A DNA stretch of 64,000 nt from Isoptericola sp. AK164 (GCF_029643425.1 NZ_CP119106.1:2170001-2234000), one strand, 5' to 3'. Shown: positions 17,287 to 29,269, counted from the stretch's first letter. Made by a program: numbers and translations. The notes: generated by a model not told the origin, from the sequence alone.

Positions 17287-18084
17287 TCAGGCCGAGGCGC
17301 CCGGCGTGTCCACCGCTCCCCCGTAGCGCCGGTCCCGCCGCGCGAACTCCTCGACCGCCCGCCACAGGTGCCGCCGGTCCACCTCCGGCCACGGCTCGGG
17401 CAGGAACACCATCTCCGCGTAGGCCGCCTGCCAGATCATGAAGTTGCTGGTGCGCTGCTCGCCGGAGGACCGCAGGAACAGGTCGACGTCGGGCAGGTCC
17501 GGCTCGTCGAGGTACTGCTGGACCGTCTTCTCGGTGACGCGGGCCGGGTTGATCTTCCCCTCGGCGGCGTCCCGGGCGATGGCGGCCGCGGCGTCGGCGA
17601 TCTCGGCCCGCCCGCCGTAGTTGACGCACATCGTCAGCGTGCAGCGGTCGTTGTCCTTGGTCATCTCCTCGGCACGCTGCAGCTCGTCGATCACGGAGCC
17701 CCACAGCTTCGGCCGGCGGCCGGCCCAGCGGATCCGGACTCCCCAGGAGGCCATCTCGTCCCGGCGTCGGCGGATGACGTCGCGGTTGAAGCCGAGCAGG
17801 AACTTCACCTCCTCGGGCGACCGCTTCCAGTTCTCGGTGCTGAACGCGTAGGCCGAGACGTGCTTGACGCCGATCTGCACGGCGCCCGCCACGACGTCGA
17901 GCAGGGACTTCTCGCCCTCCTTGTGCCCCTCGATCCGGGACAGCCCCCGCGCGTTGGCCCACCGGCCGTTGCCGTCCATGACGATCGCGACGTGGTTCGG
18001 CACGAACTGGGCGGGGATGTCCGGCGGGGTGGCACCTGACGGGTGCGGGTACGGCTCGTCGTAGGGGCGGGCGGCGCGGGGCAT
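17287..18084 (-). CDS. uppS: Isoprenyl diphosphate synthase (cis-prenyltransferase)
   Basis: Makes the polyprenyl (undeca- or decaprenyl) diphosphate carrier for cell-wall synthesis by adding isopentenyl units in cis. The 265 residues carry the UPPS motifs: [13 protein letters not shown] with the catalytic Asp, [36 protein letters not shown] and [17 protein letters not shown]. The start ATG 18084 overlaps the recO stop (TGATG). The recO-uppS pair is conserved in actinobacteria, matching Rv2362c-Rv2361c of M. tuberculosis. Chain length of the product cannot be read from sequence. Confidence 0.95.
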   Translation of the reverse strand: MPRAARPYDEPYPHPSGATPPDIPAQFVPNHVAIVMDGNGRWANARGLSRIEGHKEGEKSLLDVVAGAVQIGVKHVSAYAFSTENWKRSPEEVKFLLGFNRDVIRRRRDEMASWGVRIRWAGRRPKLWGSVIDELQRAEEMTKDNDRCTLTMCVNYGGRAEIADAAAAIARDAAEGKINPARVTEKTVQQYLDEPDLPDVDLFLRSSGEQRTSNFMIWQAAYAEMVFLPEPWPEVDRRHLWRAVEEFARRDRRYGGAVDTPGASA

Positions 18085-18818
18085 CAGGCCTCTCTCTCGA
18101 TCAGACGCAAGGAGCGCAGGGTGCGCTCCAGGTAGAACTGCGAGTAGGCGGCGACGAGGCCGTCCGCCTCGCTGCGGTGCCGGGAGTCCGCGGCGTCGGC
18201 GACGTCCCAGTCGCCGGCGAGCAGCGCGGCCAGCAGCACGAAGGTCTCCGGTGCGGGCGACGGCGAGCCCGGCGGACGGCAGCGGGTGCACACGGCACCG
18301 CCCTGGGCGACGGCGAAGGCGTGGTGCGGTCCCGGCTCGCCGCAGCGGGCGCACTCGGTGAACGACGGCGCCCACCCGGCCACGGCCAGCGCCCGCAGCA
18401 GGTAGGAGTTGAGCACGAGTCCCGGGGCGTGCGCCCGCGCGGACAGGGCCCGCAGGGCGCCGACGAGCAGCCAGTACTGCTGGACGGCGGGTTCGTGCTC
18501 CTGCGAGACGAGCCGGTCGGCCGTCTCCAGCATGGCGGCGCCCGCGGTGTACAGCACGTAGTCGGCACTGATCTGCCGGGCGAAGGGCCCGATCGTCTCG
18601 ACCTGGGTCACCGAGTCCAGGCTGCGTCCGGTGTGGAGCTGGACGTCGACGGCCATGAAGGGTTCGAGCCGGGCGCCGAACTTCGACGACGTGCGCCGCA
18701 CCCCCCGCCCGACGGCGCGGACCTTGCCGTGCTCGCGGGTCAGGAACGTGATGATGCGGTCGGCCTCGCCCAGCTTCTGGGTGCGCAGCACGATCGCGTC
18801 GTCTCGGTACAGGGGCAC
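18084..18818 (-). CDS. recO: DNA repair protein RecO
   Basis: Recombination mediator that helps RecA displace SSB in the RecFOR pathway. The 244 residues begin with the OB fold [20 protein letters not shown] and [20 protein letters not shown]. The C-terminal part carries a zinc-binding pair, CARCGEPGP and CTRCRPP. The start is GTG 18818, which lies in the 3' arm of a 14-bp palindrome whose loop holds the -10-like GACAAT six bases upstream. The length is typical. It is translationally coupled to uppS. Confidence 0.94.
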   Translation of the reverse strand: MPLYRDDAIVLRTQKLGEADRIITFLTREHGKVRAVGRGVRRTSSKFGARLEPFMAVDVQLHTGRSLDSVTQVETIGPFARQISADYVLYTAGAAMLETADRLVSQEHEPAVQQYWLLVGALRALSARAHAPGLVLNSYLLRALAVAGWAPSFTECARCGEPGPHHAFAVAQGGAVCTRCRPPGSPSPAPETFVLLAALLAGDWDVADAADSRHRSEADGLVAAYSQFYLERTLRSLRLIEREA

Positions 18819-18844
18819 CTGGTCATTGTCCCAGGTGCCCCTGT
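18809..18844 (-). promoter_or_regulatory. Palindrome enclosing the recO -10 and start codon
   Basis: Perfect 14-bp arms (ACAGGGGCACCTGG and complement, 18809-18822 and 18831-18844) flank an eight-base loop. On the minus strand the loop contains GACAAT (18830-18825), six bases before GTG 18818, which lies in the far arm. At DNA level it could be an operator or, in leuA readthrough RNA, a hairpin hiding the recO start and terminating leuA transcripts. Confidence 0.75.
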
Positions 18845-18855
18845 CAGCGCGGGAC

Positions 18856-20773
<1,918 letters not shown>

Positions 20774-20844
20774 CCTCACACCGTACACCGTCTGTGTGCC
20801 GGGTCACCCTGGCCGTCCACGGCTGTGTCACGTCGCGGGAACGT

Positions 20845-20876
20845 TGCCTACCTCGCCGGGAATCTGCCTACCTCGC
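20845..20876. repeat. Direct repeat upstream of leuA
   Basis: TGCCTACCTCGC occurs at 20845-20856 and 20865-20876, a 20-base period (about two helical turns). It lies about 60 bases upstream of the leuA -10-like hexamer. It may be a regulator-binding array; the same octamer TACCTCGC appears inverted inside the attenuator hairpin. Confidence 0.5.
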
Positions 20877-20884
20877 GGGGCGTT

Positions 20885-22663
20885 TCAGCGGCGGGTGCGC
20901 AGCGCGGCGTCGACCGACGGGTCGCCCAGCGCGCCCAGCCAGTCGAGCAGCGCCGGGTAGGTCGAGGGGTTCGCCGCGACGTGCGGCCGCAGGTGGGGTG
21001 CCTCCTGGACGATCTGCGCGAGCTGCTCCAGCGGCGTGTGCGGGTCGAGCGCCTGCTCGGGGGTCCAGGGGCTGCCGGGCACGTGGGTGACCGGCGGCAG
21101 CATCTGCGTGGACTCGGCCGGCGCCGCACCCTGCTGGACCGGCTGCTGCACGGCGGTCGCGTCGGCCACCGACGGGGCCCCGTGCGCGGACGGCTGCTCA
21201 CCCGTCGCGGCCGAGCGCACCGGCGACATCTGCTGCGTCGCGTCCGTGCCCGCCGCCCAGGTTCCCCGCCAGCGCGAGCCCGGCTCGGTCTCGGCTGCCT
21301 GCGCGGGCTCGGGCTGTGCGGGCTCGGGCTGTGCGGCCTCCGCGTAGCCGGGGTGCGCCGGCTGTGCCGGCTGCGCGGGCTCGGCGTAGCCCGGCTGCGC
21401 GTAGCCCGGCTGCGCACCGAACGGCTGCTGCGGCCGGCCGGGCACCGGCTGCGCGGAACCCTGCGGGTCGGCCGCGAGGAACGTCGCAACCGACGGCGGC
21501 ACGATGAGCGCGGCGAGCACCAGGGCGGGCAGCGCGAGCGCCAGCAGCAGCTCCTCCACCCGCGAGGCCGTCCCGATCCCGGCACGTGCCACGAGGATGA
21601 CGACGCCGAGCACGACGACGACGCACGCGGCCCCGACCGCCGTCGCGTGACCGCCGCGCGGGTCGCGCAGCAGGGCGCGCCGCGCCAGGAGCGCCACCAC
21701 GACGACGAGCACGCCGACGATCAGCCGCAGCACCGGCTCGACCTCGATCCGCCCGGCCACGAGCTGGACCACGGCCACGACCACGACGAAGGCCGCGACC
21801 AGCAGCATCAGCTCGAACGCCTGGACCGCGACGCGGATCCAGCGCGACGCGGTGGCCACGACCGGTTCCCCGACGACGGCGTCCCACCGGGCCAGCACCG
21901 GCACGACGGCGGTCGCGGCCACGGCGGGCAGGAGGAGCAGGCCGAAGCGCAGCCCGTGGACCGACTCGAGCCAGACCCCGACCGCACCGCCGCCGAGCAT
22001 CGTCACCTCGACCGCCACGGCGGCCCCGAGGACGAGGAGCACGACGCCGGCCGCGTCGTCCCCGCGCAGGAACCGCCGCGCGGTCGCCCAGAGCAGACCG
22101 AGGACCAGGAGCGCGCCGAGCGCGGATCCGACCACGTCGGGCCAGGCCACGCCGTCGACCAGGGTCAGCACGGGGGTCGCGACGGCACCCACGGCGACCA
22201 CCACGGCGGCCCCGGTCATCAGCCGCACGTCGGGTACCGCGGCGGCGAGCACGGCTCCCGCCAGCCCGACGGCGAGCCCGCCGCCGACCGCACCGGTGTC
22301 GGCGGACGCCCGGACGAGATCGAGCACGAGGTACAGCAGCGTGACCAGACCGTAGGGTGCCAGGCCCCACCACCGCGCGGTCGGTGCGGCGAGACGCTTC
22401 CAGCCCCCGGTCAGCACCCCGGCACGGTCGGCGTAGGTGGCGACGATCACCACGACGGCGGCGACCGTGGCCAGCACGACCCAGAGCAGGTCGCTGCCTC
22501 GCGCGGCCACGGCGCCGTCGACACCGCGCAGGGTGACGATCGCCCAGGGCAGCGGCAGGGCCACCAGCAGCGCGACCACGGCGACGACGTCGCGCACGAT
22601 CTCCCGGGTCGGCACCCCGGCGAACGGCGAACGGCGCTGCTCGACGACGACGACGTCGGACAT
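20885..22663 (-). CDS. Membrane protein with C-terminal variant leucine-rich repeat
   Basis: A 592-residue protein. Residues about 20-390 hold roughly ten to twelve hydrophobic helices (for example VVAVVALLVALPLPWAIVTL and SDLLWVVLATVAAVVVIVA), with no catalytic motif I recognise. A Pro/Ala/Gln-rich linker with YAEPAQPAQPAHPG-like repeats follows. The last 50 or so residues match the variant leucine-rich repeat: PLEQLAQIVQEAPHLRPHVA, then NPSTYPALLDWLGALGDPSV. ATG 22663 is preferred over longer readings because it has AAGGAG upstream. vLRR tails of this kind are common in Cellulomonas-like genomes. Function unknown. Confidence 0.82.
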   Translation of the reverse strand: MSDVVVVEQRRSPFAGVPTREIVRDVVAVVALLVALPLPWAIVTLRGVDGAVAARGSDLLWVVLATVAAVVVIVATYADRAGVLTGGWKRLAAPTARWWGLAPYGLVTLLYLVLDLVRASADTGAVGGGLAVGLAGAVLAAAVPDVRLMTGAAVVVAVGAVATPVLTLVDGVAWPDVVGSALGALLVLGLLWATARRFLRGDDAAGVVLLVLGAAVAVEVTMLGGGAVGVWLESVHGLRFGLLLLPAVAATAVVPVLARWDAVVGEPVVATASRWIRVAVQAFELMLLVAAFVVVVAVVQLVAGRIEVEPVLRLIVGVLVVVVALLARRALLRDPRGGHATAVGAACVVVVLGVVILVARAGIGTASRVEELLLALALPALVLAALIVPPSVATFLAADPQGSAQPVPGRPQQPFGAQPGYAQPGYAEPAQPAQPAHPGYAEAAQPEPAQPEPAQAAETEPGSRWRGTWAAGTDATQQMSPVRSAATGEQPSAHGAPSVADATAVQQPVQQGAAPAESTQMLPPVTHVPGSPWTPEQALDPHTPLEQLAQIVQEAPHLRPHVAANPSTYPALLDWLGALGDPSVDAALRTRR

Positions 22664-22760
22664 GTCGGTGACTCCTTGCGTTGACCTACCCGGACCGGAA
22701 CCGGTCCTGGACGTTTCTACCCGACCGGACCGTGCCACGTCTCCCCCGGACGCGGCACGG

Positions 22761-24350
22761 TCAGATCCCGAGCTGGTACACCCCCCAGTACGCGGCCGTG
22801 ACCAGCAACAACGCCGACCCGACGAGCACGGCCCACAGCGTGAGGTGCGCCACGGCACCGCGGGCGACGACGACGTCGCGCTCGGCGCGGTGGCGCACCC
22901 GGACGTCGCCGACACGCTGCAGCAGGACGGCGGCGGCCACCGCGGCCACGGCGCCGAGCAGCCGCACGGCGATCCAGCCGCCCTGGACGACGAGGGCGTC
23001 GCGCTCGTAGTCGATGGCGAGCCGCGCCACCGCGACGAGGTAGACGGCCAGGCCGCACACCGTGGCCACCGACACCACACCGAGGGCGACCAGCGGCGGT
23101 CCCACTCCCGGCGCGAAGCGCCCGTTCGGCGGCGCGGAGCGGTGCAGCACCCGCCGGGCCAGCGACACCACGCCCCAGGCCACGAGCGCGAGCACGACGA
23201 GGCCGGTCCCCCCGACGACGACGGCGACCACGACGTCGCCGTTGCCCCACCAGCGCGGCTGCGGCACGGGGGCGGCCAGGTAGAGCTGCTGGGGAGCGTC
23301 CCCGGCGATGCGCGGTGCGGCGTCGGCGGTGCCCGGCAGCCCTTGGACCCACGCGGCCAGGTCGCGGGGGAAGTGCGGGTGCAGCGGCGCCTCGGCGTCC
23401 TTCGGGGCGTCGGCGGGGAGCTCGTCCCGCAGCCGGATGCCGTGGTCGGCGCCGGCGTAGTACCGCACCGTCACCGGCGCCCCCGACCCGACGGCCGTGT
23501 CGGCGAGGATCAGCCGCACGCCCTGCTCGATGGGCATCGACGGGTCGGCCGTGCCGTAGACGACCAGCAGCGGCGCGGTCTGGTCCTCCAGCCACGGGCG
23601 CACGTCGAAGTCGGCGTAGTCGAACCCGCCGCCGGGGAGCTGCATCCCGACCGCACGCGGGATGGCGCGGAACACCTGGCCGGGCACCCCGGTGTTGCGC
23701 AGATAGTTGTCGACGGCGAAGGCGGCCTGCTCGCGGGGCGGCACGACGGGCGCGGAGACCAGCACCGTGAAGGCGACGTCGGGGTCCTCGACCTGCATCA
23801 CCGGGACGATCCAGGTGCCCTCGGACTCGCCGTAGGCGCCGACCCGCTCGGGGTCCACGCCGTCGACGGTGCGCAGCAGCCCGACCGAGCGCAGGTAGTC
23901 CTCGGCCATCGCCTCGTAGTCGCGCTCGCGGGTGGAGTAGGTGTCCAGCCGCTTGTCGGGCACGAGCGTGGCCACGCCGGCGCTGGCCAGCAGCTCGGCG
24001 GTGTCGACGAACGCCTCCTCGGCGGCGCCGGTCCCGGCGCCGTGCACGAACACCACGCCGGGGCGGTCCGGCAGCACCGCGCCGTCCGCGTCCAGCGGCC
24101 GGCGCAGCAGCCCGTCGACGGTGGTGTCCCCGAGGTCGACCGTCACCGGGGTGGTGCGCACGGCGTGGTCGCCGACCTCACCGACGTCGCCGGTCGCCGC
24201 GGGCTCGGTGGACTCGATGGTGGTGGCGGACCGCGTCGGCACGATGTGGTCGCGCACGGGGACGGGGTGCCACTGCGGACCGGCCAGGGAGCCCACCACG
24301 GCGAGCCCGACCAACAGGGCCAGGCTGGCCGCGAACGTCCGGAACACCAC
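22761..24350 (-). CDS. Membrane-anchored alpha/beta hydrolase
   Basis: A 529-residue protein with an N-terminal membrane helix (FAASLALLVGLAVVGSLAG). An extracellular alpha/beta-hydrolase domain spans about 70-340: PGVVFVHGAGTGAAEE gives the oxyanion region, YGESEGTW the nucleophile elbow GxSxG, LLVVYGTADPSMP the Asp, and AGADHGI the His. About four transmembrane helices close the protein (about 370-529). The GTG start at 24350 lies seven bases after TAGCAT (24363-24358). Substrate unknown; esterase or acyl-transfer activity is possible. It is followed by the vLRR membrane gene in the same direction. Confidence 0.85.
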   Translation of the reverse strand: MVFRTFAASLALLVGLAVVGSLAGPQWHPVPVRDHIVPTRSATTIESTEPAATGDVGEVGDHAVRTTPVTVDLGDTTVDGLLRRPLDADGAVLPDRPGVVFVHGAGTGAAEEAFVDTAELLASAGVATLVPDKRLDTYSTRERDYEAMAEDYLRSVGLLRTVDGVDPERVGAYGESEGTWIVPVMQVEDPDVAFTVLVSAPVVPPREQAAFAVDNYLRNTGVPGQVFRAIPRAVGMQLPGGGFDYADFDVRPWLEDQTAPLLVVYGTADPSMPIEQGVRLILADTAVGSGAPVTVRYYAGADHGIRLRDELPADAPKDAEAPLHPHFPRDLAAWVQGLPGTADAAPRIAGDAPQQLYLAAPVPQPRWWGNGDVVVAVVVGGTGLVVLALVAWGVVSLARRVLHRSAPPNGRFAPGVGPPLVALGVVSVATVCGLAVYLVAVARLAIDYERDALVVQGGWIAVRLLGAVAAVAAAVLLQRVGDVRVRHRAERDVVVARGAVAHLTLWAVLVGSALLLVTAAYWGVYQLGI

Positions 24351-24416
24351 CTACCGGATGCTACTCGGGAGGCCCCGGCCGGACCGCCGTGACGCCCCGG
24401 AGTACACGGAAGGTCG

Positions 24417-25367
24417 TCAGAAGCCGAGGCGCTGGAGCTGCTTCGGGTCGCGCTGCCAGTCCTTGGCGACCTTCACGTGCAGGTCGAGGTAGATCCGCGC
24501 GCCGAGGAGCTTCTCGATGCCCTCCCGGGCCTGGGACCCGACCTCGCGCAGCCGCGAGCCGCCGCGGCCGATGATGATGCCCTTCTGGCTCTCGCGCTCG
24601 ACGAACAGGTTCACGCGCACGTCCAGCAGCGGCGGCTTGCCCGAGGAGTCGTCGCCGGAACCCTCGCGCGGCACGATCTCCTCGACCACGACCGCCAGCG
24701 AGTGCGGCAGCTCGTCGCGGATGCCCTCCAGGGCCGCCTCGCGCACGAGCTCGGCGATCATCGTCTCCTCGGGCTCGTCGGTCAGCTCGCCGCCCGGGTA
24801 GAGGTCGGGCCCCTCGGGCAGGTGGGCGACCAGGACCTCGGTGAGCTCGGCGACCTGGAAGCCGTCCTGTGCCGAGACCGGCACGATGGCCGACCAGTCC
24901 CGGTCCATCGACCGGGCGAGCTGGTCCACGGCCATGAGCTGCTCGGCCAGCGCCGCGCGACCGACCAGGTCGGCCTTGGTCACGATCGCCACGACGGGGA
25001 CGGCGGTGCGCCCCTCCATGAGCGGGGCGAGCTGGTTCGCGATGTACCTGTCCCCGGGGCCGATCTTCTGGTCCGCGGGCAGGCAGAAGCCGACGACGTC
25101 CACCTCGCTGAGGGTGTCGACGACGAGCGTGTTCAGCCGCTCCCCCAGCAGGGTGCGGGGCCGGTGCAGCCCCGGGGTGTCCACGAGCACCATCTGGGCG
25201 TCGTCGCGCTGGACGATCCCGCGGATCGTGTGCCGGGTCGTCTGGGGACGCGCCGACATGATCGCGACCTTCTGCCCCACCAGCGCGTTGGTCAGGGTCG
25301 ACTTGCCGACGTTCGGGCGGCCGACCAGGCAGGCGAAGCCGGAGCGGTGCGGGTTCTCGTGGGTCAT
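24417..25367 (-). CDS. era: GTPase Era
   Basis: Essential GTPase in 16S rRNA maturation and 30S assembly. The 316 residues show G1 GRPNVGKST (about 16-24), the switch region [13 protein letters not shown]3 DTPGL, G4 TKAD and G5-like VSAQDG. The C-terminal KH domain has [21 protein letters not shown] and ends with LQRLGF. The ATG at 25367 overlaps the stop of the CBS-domain gene by four bases. The ybeY-CBS-era run is conserved in actinobacteria and couples ribosome-maturation functions. Confidence 0.96.
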   Translation of the reverse strand: MTHENPHRSGFACLVGRPNVGKSTLTNALVGQKVAIMSARPQTTRHTIRGIVQRDDAQMVLVDTPGLHRPRTLLGERLNTLVVDTLSEVDVVGFCLPADQKIGPGDRYIANQLAPLMEGRTAVPVVAIVTKADLVGRAALAEQLMAVDQLARSMDRDWSAIVPVSAQDGFQVAELTEVLVAHLPEGPDLYPGGELTDEPEETMIAELVREAALEGIRDELPHSLAVVVEEIVPREGSGDDSSGKPPLLDVRVNLFVERESQKGIIIGRGGSRLREVGSQAREGIEKLLGARIYLDLHVKVAKDWQRDPKQLQRLGF

Positions 25368-26695
25368 ACGGCGTCCTTCTGGTCGTGCGGCACGAGGTCG
25401 TCGTCCTCGTCCGCTGCTGGTAGGGCGATCCGGCGCACCAGCAGGCTGGCGAGCTGCTTGCGGCGTCCCTCGACGCGCTCGGCCTCGAGCCGCAGAGCGC
25501 CGACGTCGGCCGAGGACCCGGCCAGCGGGACCTTGCCGAGGGCCTTGGCGAGCAGGCCGCCGGCGGTGTCGACGTCGTCGTCGTCGAGACGCAGGTCGAA
25601 CAGCTCGCCGAGCTCGTCCACCGGCAGGCGGGCGGGGATGCGCCACAGGCCGTCGCCGAGGTCCTCCGGCTCGGGCTCGGCGACGGTGTCGTGCTCGTCG
25701 GTCAGCTCGCCGACCAGCTCCTCGACGATGTCCTCGACCGTGACCAGCCCGGCGACGCCGCCGTACTCGTCGACGACGATGGCGATGTGCGAGCGGCGCG
25801 CCTGCATCTCGCGCAGCAGGTCGTCGGCCGGCTTGGACTCGGGGACGAACACGGCCTCGCGCGCCACGTCCCGCACGGGCCAGTCCGCCGCCCCGGGGTC
25901 GTTCTCGATCCGCCGGGCGACGTCCTTGAGGTAGACGACGCCGACGAGGTCGTCGACCGTCCGGCCCACGACGGGCACGCGGGAGAAGCCGGAGCGCAGG
26001 AACAGCCGCATCGCCTTCGCCAGCGACGTGTCGGTGCCGGTGGTCACCATGTCGGTGCGCGGCACCATCACCTCGCGGGCGAGGGTGTCGCCGAGCTGCA
26101 GGGCCGAGCGCAGGAGCTCGCGCTCCGGTTCCTCGATCGCCTCGTTCTCCCGGACGCGGTCGGCCATGTCCTGCAGCTCGTCGGTCTCCGGGATCGCCAC
26201 GTCGGCGGCGCGGTCGCGCCGCGGCACCCAGGACACGGCCCGGTGCACCACGGACAGCGGCCCGGCGAGCATCACCAGCGCGGTCGTCGGACGGTGGTGG
26301 GCCCACGTGCGCGGGCTGAGCCGCACCACGAGGATCCCCGCGAGCACACCGACCACGGCGGCCCCGACCAGCACCTCCCACCACCGGTCGAACCAGTGCG
26401 CGAGCAGCAGCGTGGCCGAGGCGACCGACAGGGTCTCGGCCAGCACGCGCACCAGCGCGAACGAGCCCGCGGCCCGGGGGTCGGCCGCGAGCAGCTGGGC
26501 CCGCCGCACGTTGCGCCGTCGACGCGGCCCGGGCGAGCCGCCGTGGGGTCCGGGCTCCTCGAGGGCGAGGGCCAAGGAGACCTTGGTGACCCGTTCGACG
26601 GCGGCCTCGCCCGCACTGAGCAGGGCGGACAGGCCGAGCGCCACGACGAGCACGGCCCACAGCAGCAGGTCGGGGACGTCCACCGCGCCGCTCAC
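25364..26695 (-). CDS. CNNM/CorC-type CBS-domain membrane protein
   Basis: Hemolysin-C/CorC family, probably Mg2+ or Co2+ efflux or its regulation. The 443 residues have an N-terminal DUF21-like membrane domain (about 1-180; [21 protein letters not shown]). Two CBS domains follow (about 205-325; [13 protein letters not shown] and the signature [20 protein letters not shown]). The C-terminal CorC/HlyC domain (about 340-420) contains [15 protein letters not shown]. The GTG at 26695 overlaps the ybeY stop (GTGA); an upstream extension inside ybeY is not needed. Confidence 0.92.
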   Translation of the reverse strand: MSGAVDVPDLLLWAVLVVALGLSALLSAGEAAVERVTKVSLALALEEPGPHGGSPGPRRRRNVRRAQLLAADPRAAGSFALVRVLAETLSVASATLLLAHWFDRWWEVLVGAAVVGVLAGILVVRLSPRTWAHHRPTTALVMLAGPLSVVHRAVSWVPRRDRAADVAIPETDELQDMADRVRENEAIEEPERELLRSALQLGDTLAREVMVPRTDMVTTGTDTSLAKAMRLFLRSGFSRVPVVGRTVDDLVGVVYLKDVARRIENDPGAADWPVRDVAREAVFVPESKPADDLLREMQARRSHIAIVVDEYGGVAGLVTVEDIVEELVGELTDEHDTVAEPEPEDLGDGLWRIPARLPVDELGELFDLRLDDDDVDTAGGLLAKALGKVPLAGSSADVGALRLEAERVEGRRKQLASLLVRRIALPAADEDDDLVPHDQKDAV

Positions 26696-27144
26696 CGCCC
26701 GGCCAGGAAGGTGAGCAGGAGCCGCCGCTGCAGCGCGAACATCTCGCGCTCCTCGTCGGGTTCGGCGTGGTCGTAGCCGAGCAGGTGCAGGATCCCGTGC
26801 GTGGTCAGCAGCAGGAGCTCCTCGACCGTGGAGTGCCCGGCGGCGCGGGCCTGGGCGGCCGCCACCTCGGGGCACAGCACGATGTCGCCGAGGGTGCCGG
26901 GCGGGGTCTCCTCGCCCTCGCGGCCGGGCCGCAGCTCGTCCATGGGGAAGGAGAGCACGTCGGTGGGGCCGGGCTCGTCCATCCACTGCACGTGCAGGTC
27001 GGTCATCGCAGCCGTGTCGACGAGCACGATGGACAGCTCGGCGGCGGGGTGGACGTGCAGCTCGTCGAGGGCGAACCGGGCCAGCGCGGCGAACTCGGCC
27101 TCGTCGACCTCGACGCCGGACTCGTTGTTGACCTCGATGCTCAC
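26692..27144 (-). CDS. ybeY: Endoribonuclease YbeY
   Basis: Zinc-dependent RNase for 16S rRNA 3'-end maturation and ribosome quality control. The 150 residues show [21 protein letters not shown] and the metal-binding signature [14 protein letters not shown] 27144 overlaps the PhoH stop by four bases, and the ybeY stop overlaps the CBS-domain gene in the same way. Size is normal. Confidence 0.96.
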   Translation of the reverse strand: MSIEVNNESGVEVDEAEFAALARFALDELHVHPAAELSIVLVDTAAMTDLHVQWMDEPGPTDVLSFPMDELRPGREGEETPPGTLGDIVLCPEVAAAQARAAGHSTVEELLLLTTHGILHLLGYDHAEPDEEREMFALQRRLLLTFLAGR

Positions 27145-29267
27145 CGGCGTCCTCCTCGGTCGTGGCGGCCGGGCCGACGGCGGTCGTCGGCCGGGCGGGT
27201 GCTGTCCCAGCGGGCGTAGGCGTCGACGATGTCGCTGACCAGGCGGTGTCGGACCACGTCGGTGCTGGTGAGCCGGCAGAACTCGACGTCGTCGACGCCG
27301 GTGAGGATGTCCTCGACCACGCGCAGGCCCGACGTGGTGCCGCCCGGCAGGTCGACCTGGGTGGCGTCGCCGGTGATGACCATCGTCGAGCCGAAGCCGA
27401 GCCGGGTGAGGAACATCTTCATCTGCTCGGCCGAGGTGTTCTGCGCCTCGTCCAGGATGATGAAGGCGTCGTTGATGGTGTTGTGCGTGACGAGGAAGTC
27501 GTCGGTGACGTAGAGAGAGTCCTCGGCGGCGACCTGGATGCACATCGTGTCCTGGACGCCCGCAGGCAGGATCGAGTCGACGGCGCGCATCGGACGTCCC
27601 CCTCCGAGCGCGGCGTACGTCCGCGCCTTGCGGGTGAGGCGGAACGGAGTGACGCCGTCGGGCAGGCGGATCTCGACGACGTAGGCGTCGCAGCGATACG
27701 GGACCGGTCGTTCCCTGGCCCGTCCGGGCTTCCGCCCCTCGGCCTCCCGCACGCGGGTCGTGGCGACACCACCGAGCGACCGGACGAGATGGACGACGTC
27801 GTCCCGGAGTCGGCGCGACGTGGTCGTGTACTGCACCCGGCAGGTCCGCCCGTCCTGCGTCACCGGTCCGCCGTCGGTGTCCAGGAGTCCCTGCAGGACC
27901 GCCAGGCGCACCTCGACGGCGTTGATCTTGTACGCCTCGGGCACGAACTTCGTGGCCGACTTCCGACCGTCGAGACCCAGCTCGCGCAGGATCGTCTTCA
28001 CCGGGTTCGCCACGATGACGCCACCGCGGTGCCCGTGGACGTGTCGCAGCACGTAGCCGTACTCCCCGTGCGGAACCAGCTCGATGTCGGGCAGTGCGGA
28101 CTCCAGGGCGTCGGCGAGCTCGGGGTCCGCCGTCGTGTACGACGGCGTCGCACGCGAGGAGAACGATCCGTCGCCGAGCATCAGGCCCAGCGCGTACGGG
28201 TCCATCGGCACGTCGCGCTCCGGCATCTCGACCGGATCGACGACGGGTAGTTCGAATCGGCGTGTGTGTCCGTACCACTCACGCCCGATCATCTCCTGCG
28301 TCTCCAGTGTCCGGCTCCGCCCCCGACGCTTGTCCGACTGGGTCCGGACGGTCCACAGGTGCTCGCCGCAGCAGACGGTCGACGACCCGTCCGACGCCGT
28401 CACCCGATAGGTCTGCTTCGGCCCCTGCGGGTAGATGCCGACGACGGGTGTCGGACGCCCGTCGGACCCCACCACCAGGTCACCCACCTGCAGCGATCCG
28501 AACGGTCGGAAGCCGTCAGGGGTCAGGACCTCGGCGTCGTAGGGCTGGGCACGGCCGCGCATGTACGCCAGCGGCGCGACCTCGATGGTGCCGGACTCGA
28601 CCAGCCGTGGGATCGCGTCGGGGTCGAGCATGTCGTGCAGCGCGTCGTACAGCGGCCGCAGGTACGGGTCGATCTTGTCGCTCAACGATCCGGGCAGGTA
28701 GCCGAGCTTCTCCCCCGCCTCGACCGCGGGCCGGGTGAGCACGATCCGGTTGATCTGCTTGGCCTGCAGCGCCTGCACGGCCTTCGCCATCGCCAGGTAG
28801 GTCTTGCCGGTCCCGGCGGGGCCGATGCCGAAGGTGATCGTGTTGGCCGCGATGGCCTCCACGTAGCGCTTCTGCCCGACGGTCTTCGGGCGGATCGTGC
28901 GACCGCGCCCGGAGAGGATGTCGTGGGTGAGCACCTCGGCGGGCCGCTGCGCGGCGGCGGAGGTCAGCATCGAGACCGAGCGGGAGACCACCTCGGGGGT
29001 CAGCGGGGTCCCGGCCTCGACGACCTCGACCAGCTCGTCCAGCAGGCGAGCCACCAGGGCGACGTCGCCGGCGGGGCCGTGGACGGAGATCTCGTTGCCG
29101 CGGGCGTGCACGTCCACGCCACCGAACCCGTCCTCGATCGCGCGGAGCACCGTGTCGCCGCTGCCCAGCAGCGCCACCATCGGCACGTGCGGGGGGACGA
29201 CGACGCGGTGCTCGGTGGCGTGCCGCGGGTGGTCGGTCAGGGGGCTGTCGGAGGCGGCGGACGTCAT
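27141..29267 (-). CDS. PhoH-family ATPase interrupted by an intein
   Basis: PhoH-like P-loop ATPase, probably linked to RNA metabolism through its ybeY neighbour. Without the insert it is 351 residues, normal for the family. The N-terminal extein has a KH-like part, [18 protein letters not shown], Walker [16 protein letters not shown] (about 149-163) and [18 protein letters not shown], ending APLAYMRGR at 239. The C-terminal extein resumes [14 protein letters not shown] with Walker B and [19 protein letters not shown]. The intein (residues 240-596) is in frame, so the precursor is 708 residues. ATG 29267 is used; ATG 29285 is possible. It overlaps ybeY. Confidence 0.93.
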   Translation of the reverse strand: MTSAASDSPLTDHPRHATEHRVVVPPHVPMVALLGSGDTVLRAIEDGFGGVDVHARGNEISVHGPAGDVALVARLLDELVEVVEAGTPLTPEVVSRSVSMLTSAAAQRPAEVLTHDILSGRGRTIRPKTVGQKRYVEAIAANTITFGIGPAGTGKTYLAMAKAVQALQAKQINRIVLTRPAVEAGEKLGYLPGSLSDKIDPYLRPLYDALHDMLDPDAIPRLVESGTIEVAPLAYMRGRAQPYDAEVLTPDGFRPFGSLQVGDLVVGSDGRPTPVVGIYPQGPKQTYRVTASDGSSTVCCGEHLWTVRTQSDKRRGRSRTLETQEMIGREWYGHTRRFELPVVDPVEMPERDVPMDPYALGLMLGDGSFSSRATPSYTTADPELADALESALPDIELVPHGEYGYVLRHVHGHRGGVIVANPVKTILRELGLDGRKSATKFVPEAYKINAVEVRLAVLQGLLDTDGGPVTQDGRTCRVQYTTTSRRLRDDVVHLVRSLGGVATTRVREAEGRKPGRARERPVPYRCDAYVVEIRLPDGVTPFRLTRKARTYAALGGGRPMRAVDSILPAGVQDTMCIQVAAEDSLYVTDDFLVTHNTINDAFIILDEAQNTSAEQMKMFLTRLGFGSTMVITGDATQVDLPGGTTSGLRVVEDILTGVDDVEFCRLTSTDVVRHRLVSDIVDAYARWDSTRPADDRRRPGRHDRGGRR
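27480..28550 (-). mobile_element. Class 3-like intein with LAGLIDADG endonuclease domain in PhoH
   Basis: A 357-residue protein-splicing element between MRGR and TINDAF, just before the Walker B strand. It starts [13 protein letters not shown], so no Cys/Ser/Thr nucleophile is at position 1. Block B contains GEHLW (His 64, Trp 66), block F MCIQV (Cys 337), block G LVTHN (Thr 355, His 356, Asn 357), and the +1 residue is Thr. This fits the Trp-Cys-Thr signature of class 3 inteins. Two dodecapeptide-type motifs, [10 protein letters not shown] (121-130) and [10 protein letters not shown] (219-228), mark a LAGLIDADG homing endonuclease. All motifs are intact, so splicing and possibly homing are likely (inference). 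Confidence 0.9.
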
Positions 29268-29269
29268 GC

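Noticed and set aside
27480-28550. Intein as a frameshift or misassembly in phoH
   Set aside because: The insert is exactly in frame, has every splicing block, and both extein junctions rejoin to a normal PhoH sequence.
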